Positions 34,281 through 43,284 of a stretch of DNA of 64,000 bases are shown here, one piece after another. The stretch comes from Cupriavidus pauculus (GTDB taxonomy: Bacteria > Pseudomonadota > Gammaproteobacteria > Burkholderiales > Burkholderiaceae): positions 2,914,001 through 2,978,000 of the forward strand of contig NZ_CP044065.1 in assembly GCF_008693385.1 (NCBI RefSeq), in the 5' to 3' direction. Below the pieces are notes generated by a model. The model saw only the letters and a list, made by a program, of their open reading frames with translations, did no database searches and was not told where the DNA came from. Each line of letters starts with the position of its first letter. The stretch's first letter is position 1. The position numbers were made by a program, and so were the translations under genes.

Positions 34281-34877
34281 TCAGTCGAGAAGGTGACCCA
34301 TGCGAGACCGCTTGGTCGCGAGATATTTCTCGTTCTCGGCGTTCGAGGGCACGATGTGACGCATTTGCTCGGCGACGACGATACCGGCGTCCTCGAGCGC
34401 GCGCTGCTTGACGGGGTTGTTGCTCATCAGGCGAATCGACTTCACACCCCACTGGCGCAGCAGATCGGCCGCGAACGCATAGGTGCGCGAGTCGATGGCC
34501 TGCCCGAGCGCGAGATTCGCATCGACGGTGTCGAGGCCGCCGTCCTGGAGCGCATAGGCGCGAATCTTGTTCGAGAGGCCGATGCCGCGGCCTTCATGGC
34601 CACGCAGGTACAGCAGGATGCCGCGGCCTTCCTCGGCAATCTTCTGCATCGCGAGGTCCAGCTGCTCGCCGCAGTCGCAGCGGCACGAGCCGAACACGTC
34701 GCCGGTCAGGCATTCGGAATGCAGGCGCGTGAGCACGTTCTCGCCGGAGATATCGCCAATGGTGAGGGCCAGGTGCTCGGTGCCCGTGTGCGCGCCCTTG
34801 AAGGCATGCGCGGTGAACTCGCCGTACCGCGTGGGCAGGCGCGCGGAGCCAATCAGCTCGCTTTCTGTGTCATTCAT
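34281..34877 (-). CDS. ribA: GTP cyclohydrolase II
   Basis: RibA converts GTP to 2,5-diamino-6-ribosylamino-4-pyrimidinone phosphate, the first step of riboflavin synthesis. The zinc ligands are the three Cys of [19 protein letters not shown] (about residues 55-68), and the following [15 protein letters not shown] is the GTP-binding loop. The start is taken as ATG 34877 ([10 protein letters not shown]), 198 residues, the normal RibA size; an in-frame upstream ATG would add 20 residues and no good ribosome site decides. It is a single-domain RibA with no RibB fusion. Confidence 0.93.
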   Translation of the reverse strand: MNDTESELIGSARLPTRYGEFTAHAFKGAHTGTEHLALTIGDISGENVLTRLHSECLTGDVFGSCRCDCGEQLDLAMQKIAEEGRGILLYLRGHEGRGIGLSNKIRAYALQDGGLDTVDANLALGQAIDSRTYAFAADLLRQWGVKSIRLMSNNPVKQRALEDAGIVVAEQMRHIVPSNAENEKYLATKRSRMGHLLD

Positions 34878-35066
34878 GTTGTCAATGTGGTGCGGTGACC
34901 GCCGAAGCGGCGCATGGCGGCAAGGATACCGCACCACGGCAGGACATGCTCGCGGCAGGGGTTACCGGCCTGCCCCGCGGCACGCCGGCATCCCTCGCGG
35001 AGAGGGAAAGCGGGAAGAACCGTGCGCCGCGGAAGAACGCGTTGCCCGCGGCACCCGCACAAGCGC

Positions 35067-37313
35067 CTAGACAGGCACTTGCAGCGCGTCCGGGCGATCC
35101 CACCAGCGATGCTGGCCCACGGCCTCGAGAAACGCCTTGTGGCCCGCCGCCTGGTCCTTTTCCGCCACGAGCACGCCGGCGCCGCCGAAGCCGCCGTCGA
35201 GCCCCGCGGCGCGCGCGGCAGCCGCGACGAGCAGCGCACCGGAACCGCCCGCGCCGATCGGCTTGTAGTGCTTGTAGCTCTCGCTGACGAACAGCAGCGC
35301 GGCCGCTTCGGGCACCGTCGGCGGATTGTCGCCATCGGGAACATAGACGGCATCGAACAGCACCGAGCCGACCGACGCCAGCGCGTGATCGACGGCGAGC
35401 GCGGCGCCCTTGGCCGTGGTGACCGCGCTCGCGCGCGGCCCGATGATCTTGACCACCGCGCCGCCCTGCTCCGCCAGCTTGCGCAGCGACGCGATGGCTT
35501 CATCGCGCACGCCGTCGTTGACCAGCACCGCGATCTGCCGGCCCTTGATCACGCCCTTCGGCTGCGCATCGAGGCTCAGCGCGGGGGAGGCGGCAATCCC
35601 GTAGTCGTTGATCGGAACGTCGGGGCCGACCGGCACGACCTCGATGCCGAGCTTGTCCGCGACCTGCTGGGCCAGCTCCGGCGCGATATGCACGAGCTGT
35701 CCCACCACGCGTTCGCGAATCTCGGGGCTCGACACCTTCGACAGCTCGAACGTGTATGCATCGACGATCTGCATCTGCTCCACGGCCGACTGGCTGCGCC
35801 AGAACAGGTTGGCCTGCGAGAAATGATCGGCGAACGTGTGGCTACGCATGCGGACCTTCACCGCGCCATCCTCGGCGGGCTGCGGAAAATGCTTGTAGCC
35901 GTCGGTGTCGCCCGCGAGGAACGGGCAGCCGCCGCTGATGCTGTTCGGCTGATAGCTCTCGCGGCCCTGCACGACCGTCTGGCGCATAAAGCCGTCGCGC
36001 TGGTTGTTATGCACGGGGCAGAGCGCGCGGTTGATCGGCAGTTCGTGGAAGTTGGGACCGCCGAGCCGCGTGATCTGCGTATCGGTATAGGAGAACAGCC
36101 GCCCCGCGAGCAGCGGGTCGTTCGTGAAATCCATGCCGGGGACGATATGGCCCGGGTGGAAGGCCACCTGCTCGGTCTCGGCGAAAAAATTGTCGGGGTT
36201 CCGGTTCAGCACCATCTTGCCGATACGCCGCACGGGAACGAGTTCCTCGGGAATCAGCTTGGTCGCGTCCAGCAGGTCGAAGCCGAGCTTCAGCGCATCG
36301 GTCTCGGGCACCAGTTGCACGCCCAGTTCGTACTCGGGATAGAGGCCCGCGTCGATGGAATCCCACAGGTCGCGCCGATGGAAGTCCGGGTCCTTGCCGT
36401 TGATCTTGAGCGCTTCGTCCCACACGAGCGAATGCGCGCCCCCCACGGGCTTCCAGTGGTACTTGACCAGCGTGCCGCGGCCCTCGGCATCGACGAGGCG
36501 GAACGTGTGCACGCCGAACCCTTCCATCGTGCGGAAGCTGCGCGGCAGCGCGCGACCTGACATCGTCCACAGCACCATGTGCATGGACTCGGGCTGCAGC
36601 GACACGAAGTCCCAGAACGTATCGTGCGCCGACGCGGCCTGCGGAATCTCGTTGTGCGGTTCGGGCTTCACCGCATGCACGAAGTCCGGAAACTTGATCG
36701 CGTCCTGGATAAAGAACACGGGCATATTGTTGCCGACGAGATCGAAGTTGCCCTGGCGCGTATAGAACTTGGTGGCAAAGCCTCGCACATCGCGCGCGAC
36801 GTCGGGCGAGCCGCGCGAGCCCGCCACCGTCGAGAAGCGCACGAATACCGGCGTCTTCTCGCCCACGCGCGTAAAGATATCGGCGGTGGTCACGTCCTCC
36901 AGCGATTCGGTGAGTTCGAAGTAGCCATGTGCGGCCGCGCCGCGCGCGTGCACGACGCGCTCGGGAATGCGTTCGTGATCGAAGTGGGTGATCTTCTCGC
37001 GCAGATGAAAGTCTTCGAGCAGCGTCGGGCCACGCAAACCGAGCTTCAGCGAATCGTCGTCCTGCGGGAGCCGCAGACCCTGATTGGTCGTCAGCGTGCG
37101 GCCCTCGTTCGATACGAGGTTGCCGACGGAGTCGGAGCCCAGCCGCTTTGGACGCGGGTTCAGCCGGTCGGCCACCGCGCGCTCGTAGCTGCCGTCGTCG
37201 TTGTTGCCGGCGCCCTGCGGCTTGGGTGGGGTCGTGTCTGGCGGCACCTGCGACGCGGTCGAGGCCGCATCGTTGCGAGGCGGCTTTGCGGGGGAGGCTG
37301 TCTTCTTGGTCAT
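35067..37313 (-). CDS. katE: Catalase HPII (large-subunit, monofunctional)
   Basis: KatE is a clade-2 haem catalase that dismutates hydrogen peroxide. The catalytic His is in [19 protein letters not shown] and the haem-ligand Tyr is in [22 protein letters not shown]. The long C-terminal flavodoxin-like domain is present (from about residue 580, [16 protein letters not shown]). ATG 37313 gives 748 residues, close to E. coli HPII (753); an upstream ATG at 37325 (MESA) is possible. The N-terminal 60 residues are Pro/Lys-rich. No promoter is clear in 37314-37595, a GC-rich gap of 282 bases. Confidence 0.94.
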   Translation of the reverse strand: MTKKTASPAKPPRNDAASTASQVPPDTTPPKPQGAGNNDDGSYERAVADRLNPRPKRLGSDSVGNLVSNEGRTLTTNQGLRLPQDDDSLKLGLRGPTLLEDFHLREKITHFDHERIPERVVHARGAAAHGYFELTESLEDVTTADIFTRVGEKTPVFVRFSTVAGSRGSPDVARDVRGFATKFYTRQGNFDLVGNNMPVFFIQDAIKFPDFVHAVKPEPHNEIPQAASAHDTFWDFVSLQPESMHMVLWTMSGRALPRSFRTMEGFGVHTFRLVDAEGRGTLVKYHWKPVGGAHSLVWDEALKINGKDPDFHRRDLWDSIDAGLYPEYELGVQLVPETDALKLGFDLLDATKLIPEELVPVRRIGKMVLNRNPDNFFAETEQVAFHPGHIVPGMDFTNDPLLAGRLFSYTDTQITRLGGPNFHELPINRALCPVHNNQRDGFMRQTVVQGRESYQPNSISGGCPFLAGDTDGYKHFPQPAEDGAVKVRMRSHTFADHFSQANLFWRSQSAVEQMQIVDAYTFELSKVSSPEIRERVVGQLVHIAPELAQQVADKLGIEVVPVGPDVPINDYGIAASPALSLDAQPKGVIKGRQIAVLVNDGVRDEAIASLRKLAEQGGAVVKIIGPRASAVTTAKGAALAVDHALASVGSVLFDAVYVPDGDNPPTVPEAAALLFVSESYKHYKPIGAGGSGALLVAAAARAAGLDGGFGGAGVLVAEKDQAAGHKAFLEAVGQHRWWDRPDALQVPV

Positions 37314-37595
37314 GGCCGATTCCATCGTGAAGAGTGATCGAACCCTGTCCTCCCGCAGATTGCGTGCCACCAGCCTGCGCGCTGCCCCGTACCGGCCACA
37401 TCCTCGCCGCGCCCCGCGCGCGCGGCGCATGGCCGGAACGCTGCCAGCGCGCCTGCACGCGCCAGCACGCGCCGCTTGCGCCGGTCTGCGCCGTGCGGGC
37501 TTCCGTCCCCGCTTGGCGCCTGGCGTGCCGGTGCCCCGCGCCCTGGGGGGCGACGGCCTTTTTACATCGTCGTGTAAAAGCTGCGGAGGCGCGCG

Positions 37596-37958
37596 TCAGC
37601 CCTTGTTGCATTGCGGCTGCGCGCGAATGCCGTCGCGCGTGGCCGCGCAGGCGCGCGCGAGGTTCTCCTTGTCGGGGATCGCGCGCCACTGTGCGCGCAC
37701 CTTGTCCATCTCCTGCGGAATCGCCTCGCGCAGCGTCTTCGCCGCCGCGCTCTGGCCCAGACGGTCGTACCCGGATGCCATCGCCTCGGTACATGCACGC
37801 TGCGCGGCTTCGGCCTCGACGCACTCCTTCGGCAGGCTGTCGTCCGCGCCGGACGTGCCCGCGGTCTTGCCCTCGTCCTTGCCGCATGCGGCCATCAGCA
37901 TGGTCAGCGAGGTGATCGCGAGTGCGGCACGGACGGTACGGAAGCGGTACTTGCTCAT
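37596..37958 (-). CDS. Small periplasmic lipoprotein of unknown function
   Basis: This 120-residue protein begins with a positively charged n-region, a hydrophobic core and a lipobox LMAAC with the lipidated Cys at residue 25. The mature part has a D/G/K-rich linker and an acidic-to-basic helix with four further Cys (KECVEAEAAQRACTEAM, ACAATRDG, QCNKG), probably two disulfides. No family is recognised. It lies next to the lytic transglycosylase and OmpA genes of the Tad locus but may be independent. The inverted repeat at about 37558-37583 lies beyond its 3' end. Confidence 0.7.
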   Translation of the reverse strand: MSKYRFRTVRAALAITSLTMLMAACGKDEGKTAGTSGADDSLPKECVEAEAAQRACTEAMASGYDRLGQSAAAKTLREAIPQEMDKVRAQWRAIPDKENLARACAATRDGIRAQPQCNKG

Positions 37959-37982
37959 GGTTTCTCCTTGTCGTTCGAGGAT

Positions 37983-39152
37983 TCAGGGATTCAGAGGATT
38001 CGGCAGCCGGGCCTGATAGCCGCGATACAGCGCCATCACGCGCGGCACGTATTGCTGCGTCTCCGCGTAGGGCGGGATCTGGAGGCCGTGGCGCTCCACC
38101 GCGCCTTCGCCGGCGTTGTAGGCGGCCAGCGCGAGCGGCAGGTCGCCGTAGCGGCCGATCAGGTAACGCAGATGCGCGGCACCGGCCCGCACATTGCGCG
38201 CGGGGTCGCGCGGGTCGGGCTCGCCATAGCGCCCGGCGGTTGCGGGCATCAGCTGCATGAGGCCGACCGCGCCTTTCGGCGACAGCGCGGCGGGATTGAA
38301 GCCCGATTCGGCGTGAATCACGGCGAGCAGAAGCGCGGGGTCGAGGCGATTGTCGGAGGCGGCCTGCGTGACGAATGGCAGCACGGTGCGAAGCAGGTCG
38401 CCGGTGCGGGGCGCGGGCGCCGGGAACATGCTGGCGAGGCCGGGCAGCCCGATGAAGGGGACTGCGGCGACTTCGCTATCGGCGTCGGTGTTGGGATCGC
38501 TATCGGGGTCGGTGTCGGGGTTGCTACCGGGGTCGGTGTTGGGACGGATAGCGGGGCCGTTAGGGGAGCCGCTATAGGAGCCGATGTTGTGGACGAGGTT
38601 AGGGCCGAGATTGGCGCGGATGTTGGGACCGAGGTTGGCGCGAATGTCCGGGCCGATGCTGGTGCGGATGTCCGGGCCGAGGTTGGCGCGGATGTCCGGC
38701 CCAAGGTTCGCGCGGATGTCCGGCCCGAGGTTGGCGCGGATGTTGGGACCGAGGTTGGCGCGAATGTCCGGGCCGATGCTGGCGCGGATGTCCGGGCCGA
38801 GGTTGGCGCGGATGGCCGGGCCGAGGTTCGCGCGGATGTCCGGGCCGAGGTTCGCGCGGATATCCGGCCCGAGGTGGGCGCGGATGTTGGAACCGCTAGC
38901 GGAATCAATGGCAGGGCCGCTATCAGGTCGGCCGTGGTCGCGATCGTTCCCGCGTGTCAGCGAGACCATCATCGGGCCGCCCGCCCGCGCGCGCGGCGCC
39001 GAGCGGATGGGCTGCACGGCCCCGCCGCCCTGCAGCCACGTCACCCCGTGCGCTCGCACGGTGGTCACTTCGGCACGGGCCAGCGTGGGAAACAGCAGCG
39101 CGGCACACGCCATCAGGGATGCCACCACGCGCACAGCGGCAATCCCGCGCAT
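37983..39152 (-). CDS. Lytic transglycosylase (SLT domain) with octapeptide repeats
   Basis: This 389-residue protein has a signal peptide (VASLMACAALLFPTLARA), a linker, a repeat region of twelve eight-residue units of the pattern [D/N]IRANLGP and a C-terminal SLT (soluble lytic transglycosylase) domain. The catalytic Glu is in IHAESGFNPAALSPKGAVG, followed by LMQLMPATAGRYG and NAGEGAVERHG. It would cut peptidoglycan to let the Tad apparatus cross the wall. Start at 39152 has GGGGAGG before it; an ATG at 39392 overlaps the preceding stop (ATGA) and adds a 15-bp repeat array, but that would precede and spoil the signal peptide. Confidence 0.8.
   Translation of the reverse strand: MRGIAAVRVVASLMACAALLFPTLARAEVTTVRAHGVTWLQGGGAVQPIRSAPRARAGGPMMVSLTRGNDRDHGRPDSGPAIDSASGSNIRAHLGPDIRANLGPDIRANLGPAIRANLGPDIRASIGPDIRANLGPNIRANLGPDIRANLGPDIRANLGPDIRTSIGPDIRANLGPNIRANLGPNLVHNIGSYSGSPNGPAIRPNTDPGSNPDTDPDSDPNTDADSEVAAVPFIGLPGLASMFPAPAPRTGDLLRTVLPFVTQAASDNRLDPALLLAVIHAESGFNPAALSPKGAVGLMQLMPATAGRYGEPDPRDPARNVRAGAAHLRYLIGRYGDLPLALAAYNAGEGAVERHGLQIPPYAETQQYVPRVMALYRGYQARLPNPLNP
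38601..38888 (-). repeat. Twelve tandem 24-bp repeats encoding [D/N]IRA[N/S]LGP
   Basis: Twelve in-frame copies of a 24-base unit encode eight-residue repeats, mostly DIRANLGP with NIRANLGP, AIRANLGP and DIRASIGP variants. A degenerate thirteenth unit (NLVHNIG) follows. The unit length keeps frame, so copy number can change without breaking the protein. Variation between strains is expected. Confidence 0.95.
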
Positions 39153-39377
39153 GGCCTCCCCACGCGTTGCCATCCCGTGCGTAGGCACACCCCGCGTTGC
39201 CATCCCACGCGTTGGCACGCCACGCGTTGGCACACCTCGCGTTGGCACACCTCGCGTTGCCATCCCACGCGTTGTCGCCCCACGCGTTGGCACACCTCGC
39301 GTTGCCATCCCACGCGTTGTCGCCCCACGCGTTGGCACACCCCGCGTTGCCATCCCACGCGTTGACACGCCACGCGT
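39153..39377 (-). repeat. Fifteen tandem 15-bp repeats between OmpA and transglycosylase genes
   Basis: A 225-base array of fifteen imperfect 15-base units, each with the core CACGCGTTG on the top strand, fills the space between the OmpA lipoprotein stop and the likely transglycosylase start. In the transglycosylase frame the units read TRGMA, TRGVP and TRGAT without a stop. Some copies group as a 45-base higher-order unit. If not translated, the array is an unusual intergenic repeat. Confidence 0.9.
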
Positions 39378-39388
39378 TGCCCCCCCAC

Positions 39389-40843
39389 TCATTGCCGCGC
39401 CACCTCCACCCGCCGGTTCTGCGCGCGGCCCGCGGGATTGTCGTTTGGTGCCACCGGCCGGCTGGCGCCGAACCCCTGCGCGCCCAGATGATCGCCCGCC
39501 ACGCCCGCCGCCGCGAGGTATCGGCGCACGCTCTCGGCGCGCCGCTGCGACAGGTCCTGATTGTGGGCATCGCCCCCGCTGCTGTCCGTATGGCCCTCGA
39601 TCGCGAGGTGCCAGTCCGGATGCGCGCGCGCTGCCTTGACCACCGCGTCGAGCGCGGGCCGGCTCTCGGGCCGCAGCGTATCGGCATCGAGGTCGAAGTT
39701 CACGCCATAGAGCGTGACGCGCTTGTCCGCTTCCAGCGCATCGTCAACGAGATCGGTCGCGTTCGCATCGCCAGGGCAGGCATCGCGATAATCGCCGACG
39801 CGCCAGCCGATGCCATTGACCGACTGCGCCATGGTGCCGCTGCCGCCCGTCGCGCCCGGAAACTCGAGCACCGCGGTGCGCGCGCCATCGGGGCTGAAGC
39901 TCATGACGCCGCGCCACGCATCCTTGCCGCTCCCGCGCGCGTAGCGCAGATAGCCGCCGGGCTCGGCACCGCCCGCGAATTCCCCGGCAACGCGCCGGAA
40001 CGTCACGCGGCCGCCCTTCTCCTCGCCGTCGCCAAAGCATCCGCGTACGGTCGCGCCATCCTGCCGGATCGCGACATACGACGCGCCGCTGAAGCCGCGC
40101 AGCAGCCGATAGACGCCCGATACGCTGCGCTCGGCCGGCGCGCCTTCGGCAGGTTGCGCAAGCGCTTCGAACTGGCGCACGGAGATCGTGCCCCCACCGC
40201 CGCCCGTGAAGTTCACGCGCACCCATCGCGCGCGCGCGGGCGTGGGCAACGCGGCCTCGTCGCTGACGCCGCGGCTGTCGCGTTGCGACGAACCGATCGC
40301 GGTCAGGTCGGCGTCGTACACGGTCTGCCATGGGCCATCCTGTCCCTGCTCGGAGACCTGCACCTGCGCGTGCTTCGCGGCCGAGATCTCCGCGGCGCGG
40401 ACAAAGCGCACACGTTCGATCGTCGCGGGCGCGGCGAGCGCGATCACCGCGTCATAGCCGTCGCCATTCGCGGTAATCCCCACCGAGTCCGGCACCTCGT
40501 TGATCAGTGACAGCCAGCGCTGGTCGTCGCGCGGCTTGTTGACGACGAATGCGCCGGCGGACATGCCGGCCACATTGACCAGCTTCGGCGCGGCCGGCGC
40601 GGGTGGATCGGCGGATGCGGATGCCGAAGGTGCCGGTGCCGCGGGCGTCGCGGGCACCGATTGCTCGGTGACGGGCTTCGGCACGCCGGGCTTCGGCAGC
40701 TCGTGTTTCGACTTCTCCTTGCAACCGGCCACCATCGCGATGGCGGCAATCAGCAGAGGGAGCACGGTGGGGCGGAGGGATGATGCAGCGGACAACGAGG
40801 ACTCCTTGGCAACGGAGCGTCTCGCTGCCCGCGCGGGCAGCAC
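39389..40843 (-). CDS. OmpA-family lipoprotein
   Basis: This 484-residue outer-membrane lipoprotein begins at a GTG (40843). A signal sequence ends in the lipobox MVAGC (Cys41). A Pro/Ala-rich linker follows. The middle part (about residues 90-330) contains a carbohydrate-binding or discoidin-like beta region (QVSEQGQDGPWQTVYDADL; GWRVGDY). The C-terminal OmpA domain has NFDLDADTLRPESRPALDAV and AIEGHTDSSGGDAHNQDLSQ, which binds peptidoglycan. It is downstream of the Tad genes and overlaps the next reading frame's ATG by ATGA. It is likely a wall-anchored factor for the pilus locus. Confidence 0.85.
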   Translation of the reverse strand: MLPARAARRSVAKESSLSAASSLRPTVLPLLIAAIAMVAGCKEKSKHELPKPGVPKPVTEQSVPATPAAPAPSASASADPPAPAAPKLVNVAGMSAGAFVVNKPRDDQRWLSLINEVPDSVGITANGDGYDAVIALAAPATIERVRFVRAAEISAAKHAQVQVSEQGQDGPWQTVYDADLTAIGSSQRDSRGVSDEAALPTPARARWVRVNFTGGGGGTISVRQFEALAQPAEGAPAERSVSGVYRLLRGFSGASYVAIRQDGATVRGCFGDGEEKGGRVTFRRVAGEFAGGAEPGGYLRYARGSGKDAWRGVMSFSPDGARTAVLEFPGATGGSGTMAQSVNGIGWRVGDYRDACPGDANATDLVDDALEADKRVTLYGVNFDLDADTLRPESRPALDAVVKAARAHPDWHLAIEGHTDSSGGDAHNQDLSQRRAESVRRYLAAAGVAGDHLGAQGFGASRPVAPNDNPAGRAQNRRVEVARQ

Positions 40844-40857
40844 GCTCTCGCATTGAT

Positions 40858-41304
40858 TCAGGGTTCGCGCGCACGCGGTGTGCGGACGAGTGTGTCGATC
40901 TGCTCCAGCGTCTGGCCGATGGCGGCCTCGAGCGGCCCGAGCGATTCGGGCGGTGCGTTCTCGAGCAGCGCACGATTGTATTCGCTAATTTGTGCTTCGA
41001 GCACCCCTTGCGCCGCGCGCAATCGCTGCGGCACGGTCGCGGCGGCCGCTTCCACCGACGCTTTCGTGGCGGGCGCGAACGTCGCCGGCTGTACGGGAGC
41101 GCCCGGCGTACCGCGCGCGGGCCGCGCCGTGGCGGGCGCCGCGGGCTGCGGTGGACGGCCGTTGATGATCTCCACACCCTCGGCACGGTGCACGTCCATC
41201 GCCGATGCCGGCGCGGCCATGCAGAGCGCCGCGGCGCCGCCCATCGTGCAGGCAAACGCGCAGCCAAACGCGCGTACGAATCGCGTGGTGCGCCTCATGT
41301 TCAT
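40858..41304 (-). CDS. Secreted helical protein of unknown function in the Tad locus
   Basis: This is a 148-residue protein with start ATG 41304 (MNMRR; a second ATG at 41298 is possible). A signal peptide covers about residues 1-32 with cut near APASA. The mature protein is Pro/Ala-rich (PPQPAAPATARPA) and then helical, with SVEAAAATVPQRLRAAQGVLEAQ as a possible coiled coil. No family is recognised. It lies between a TadE gene and the OmpA lipoprotein gene, 14 to 25 bases from each, so it should be part of the same transcript and perhaps of pilus biogenesis. Confidence 0.7.
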   Translation of the reverse strand: MNMRRTTRFVRAFGCAFACTMGGAAALCMAAPASAMDVHRAEGVEIINGRPPQPAAPATARPARGTPGAPVQPATFAPATKASVEAAAATVPQRLRAAQGVLEAQISEYNRALLENAPPESLGPLEAAIGQTLEQIDTLVRTPRAREP

Positions 41305-41329
41305 CCGCCTCACTTCATCCGCCCCCCGC

Positions 41330-42025
41330 TTATCCACCACGATACGGGGTCTGCATACGCACGATCGCCTCCGACTCGAGCGGAATACGCCAGCTCCCTT
41401 CGACCGTCGACAGCGCGTAGCAGGTATTGGGCCGCTTCGGCAGCCCCGATCCGGGCTTGCCCGTCGCATAGATATCGTCGATGGCGTTCATCAGCGAAAA
41501 GATGGTGCGATTGGCGAAAGGCACGGCCATCGCGTAGCAATAGGTCACGCGGATCTTGAGCAGGTTCGCATCCTGGATCGAGATGCCCGAGCTGCCGCCC
41601 GCGCTCGTGCTCCGAAAGCTCAGCGTATCGTTCGGAATCTCGCGCACGGTCTGGCCCGCATACTGGTTGGTCTTGCCGAAATCCTGCAACGCGGCCGATG
41701 TCGGATTGATGACATCGATGCGATACGCGCCGGGCTTGAGCAACTCGATCGAGTTCACGTACAGCAATGCCTTCTGCTGCCCGATGAGGTCGGCCGAATG
41801 CGTGAACAGCGGCGCAAGGCCACGCGCGAGCCCGCTGCGCATCGACGCGTTGCGGCCATGGTCGAGCGCGCCCGCGCGCGCCGCCTGCAGCGCCGCATAG
41901 TCGAGCGTGGCCTTGGCCTGGTACAGCAGGCCGAACTGGACGATGCCGAGGCACAGCAGCAGCAGGATCGGCAGCACGACGATGAACTCCGCCATGCTGG
42001 CGCCACGGATGCGGTTGCGGTTCAT
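41330..42025 (-). CDS. tadE: TadE-family pilus assembly protein
   Basis: This is a 231-residue pseudopilin-like protein of the TadE family. The N-terminal prepilin region is RIRGASMAEFIVVLPILLLL (Ala-Glu-Phe after a short basic leader), followed by one hydrophobic helix and a periplasmic domain. The start ATG 42025 overlaps the stop of the DUF192 gene as ATGA. It is thought to be processed by prepilin peptidase and to help assemble or anchor Flp fimbriae. Confidence 0.85.
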   Translation of the reverse strand: MNRNRIRGASMAEFIVVLPILLLLCLGIVQFGLLYQAKATLDYAALQAARAGALDHGRNASMRSGLARGLAPLFTHSADLIGQQKALLYVNSIELLKPGAYRIDVINPTSAALQDFGKTNQYAGQTVREIPNDTLSFRSTSAGGSSGISIQDANLLKIRVTYCYAMAVPFANRTIFSLMNAIDDIYATGKPGSGLPKRPNTCYALSTVEGSWRIPLESEAIVRMQTPYRGG

Positions 42026-42396
42026 GCCGCCGCCTCCCCGTCCCGCACACCGGCTTCCGCGAACCGCAGCCGATCGCCGGCGCGCAATGCGAGCGCCGCC
42101 GCGCGCCCCGCCGCGAGCTCCACCGTCGCGCGCGCACGCCAGTGCGCACGGAAGCGTCCGCGCGCCACGTTCGCATGGACCGCGAGCACGGTGCCCCCGC
42201 CATCCACGAAGACGACGTCGATCGGCATGCGCATGCCGAGCGTATGCACGGCATTGCACGACGGGATCCACATCGCCTGCGAGGCCTCGAGCGACGCGCG
42301 CCCGAGCAGCCCGCGCATGCGCTCGCGCGCGTGCTCGGCAAGTTCCGCGCGCGGGCACAGCGGCTCCTCGCCGCGCCACAGCGTGCCGTGCTTCAC
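42022..42396 (-). CDS. DUF192 protein within the Tad operon
   Basis: This is a 124-residue protein of the DUF192 family, with the conserved RMRGLLGR, the Trp-Ile-Pro-Ser-Cys segment WIPSCNAVHTLGMRMPIDVVFVD, and the C-terminal AVHANVARGRFR. It starts at GTG 42396, overlapping the TadC stop as GTGA, with GGAGG 7 bases upstream, and its stop overlaps the TadE start as ATGA. Function of the family is unknown. Its tight overlap on both sides makes it a true member of the pilus operon. Confidence 0.78.
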   Translation of the reverse strand: MKHGTLWRGEEPLCPRAELAEHARERMRGLLGRASLEASQAMWIPSCNAVHTLGMRMPIDVVFVDGGGTVLAVHANVARGRFRAHWRARATVELAAGRAAALALRAGDRLRFAEAGVRDGEAAA

Positions 42397-43274
42397 AACA
42401 ACCCCTCCTGCATGAACTTCATCACGATCGGGAAGCCCAGCACGATGAACGTCACCGGGAAGATAAACACCACGAGCGGAAAGATCAGCTTGACCGGTGC
42501 TTCCATCGCCTGCTTCTCCGCGCGCTGGAACCGTTCGGTCCGGCGCTGCTCGGACTGGAAGCGCAACGTCTGCGCGAGCCCCGAACCCATGCGTTCCGCC
42601 TGGATGACCGCGCCCGCGAAGTTCGTGATCTCCTTCATGCGCAGGCGGTCGTCCATGCGCCGCAGCGCCTCCGAGCGCGAAAGGCCCGCCTTGAGATCGC
42701 GCAGCACGTGCTCGAACTCGCGCTGCAGCGTGCCGGCCGGCCCCTTCTCCACGGCCTGCGTCATCGCGCCGTTGATATTGAGGCCCGCTTCCACGGACAG
42801 CGTCAGGAAGTCGAGAAAGATCGGCAACTGCTTGGTCACCTGCGCCACGATGCGCTTGCGCACATCGCGCAGCCACAGCCGCGGATAGAAGAAGCCGCCG
42901 AGCGCGCCCAGCGCGAGCACGGGCAACGAGAACGTATGGATGCCAAGCATCGATACCCACAGCATCAGCGCGAACAGCAGCGCCGACACCAGCGACAATG
43001 CCGTGAACTGGCTCGCGGTCATCACGAACGACATGCCCGTCAGGCGCAGTTGCTCTTCGGTGCGCGCCAGTACCGCGCGCGGCACGAGCCACAGAAAGTG
43101 ATGTTCGACAAAGCGGACGAGCGGCCACAGCTTGCGCAGCGACTTCGGCAGCGGGTCGAGGTAGGCGCGATTCTCCTGCGGCACCACGCCCGTGAGCCGG
43201 CGCATCGAGTAGACCAGCGCGCCGATCATCGCGATGACGGCCAGGCAGATGAGGAAAATAATCGCTATGCGCAT
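42393..43274 (-). CDS. tadC: Flp pilus assembly protein TadC (type II secretion F domain)
   Basis: TadC is an inner-membrane platform protein of the Tad/Flp pilus machine (T2SF domain), 293 residues. N-terminal and C-terminal hydrophobic segments flank the F domain with VEAGLNINGAMTQAVEKGPAG and LRRMDDRLRMKEITNFAGAVIQAERMGSGLA (cited in parts). It pairs with TadB in the complex with the TadA ATPase. It is 10 bases from tadB. Confidence 0.92.
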   Translation of the reverse strand: MRIAIIFLICLAVIAMIGALVYSMRRLTGVVPQENRAYLDPLPKSLRKLWPLVRFVEHHFLWLVPRAVLARTEEQLRLTGMSFVMTASQFTALSLVSALLFALMLWVSMLGIHTFSLPVLALGALGGFFYPRLWLRDVRKRIVAQVTKQLPIFLDFLTLSVEAGLNINGAMTQAVEKGPAGTLQREFEHVLRDLKAGLSRSEALRRMDDRLRMKEITNFAGAVIQAERMGSGLAQTLRFQSEQRRTERFQRAEKQAMEAPVKLIFPLVVFIFPVTFIVLGFPIVMKFMQEGLL

Positions 43275-43284
43275 GGCGGCTCCG

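Noticed and set aside
38601..39377. CRISPR array
   Set aside because: The units are contiguous 24- and 15-base tandem repeats without unique spacers, and no cas genes are near.
39152..39392. ATG at 39392 as transglycosylase start
   Set aside because: It would place the repeat array ahead of the signal peptide; 39152 has a better ribosome site. Kept as an alternative in the gene entry.
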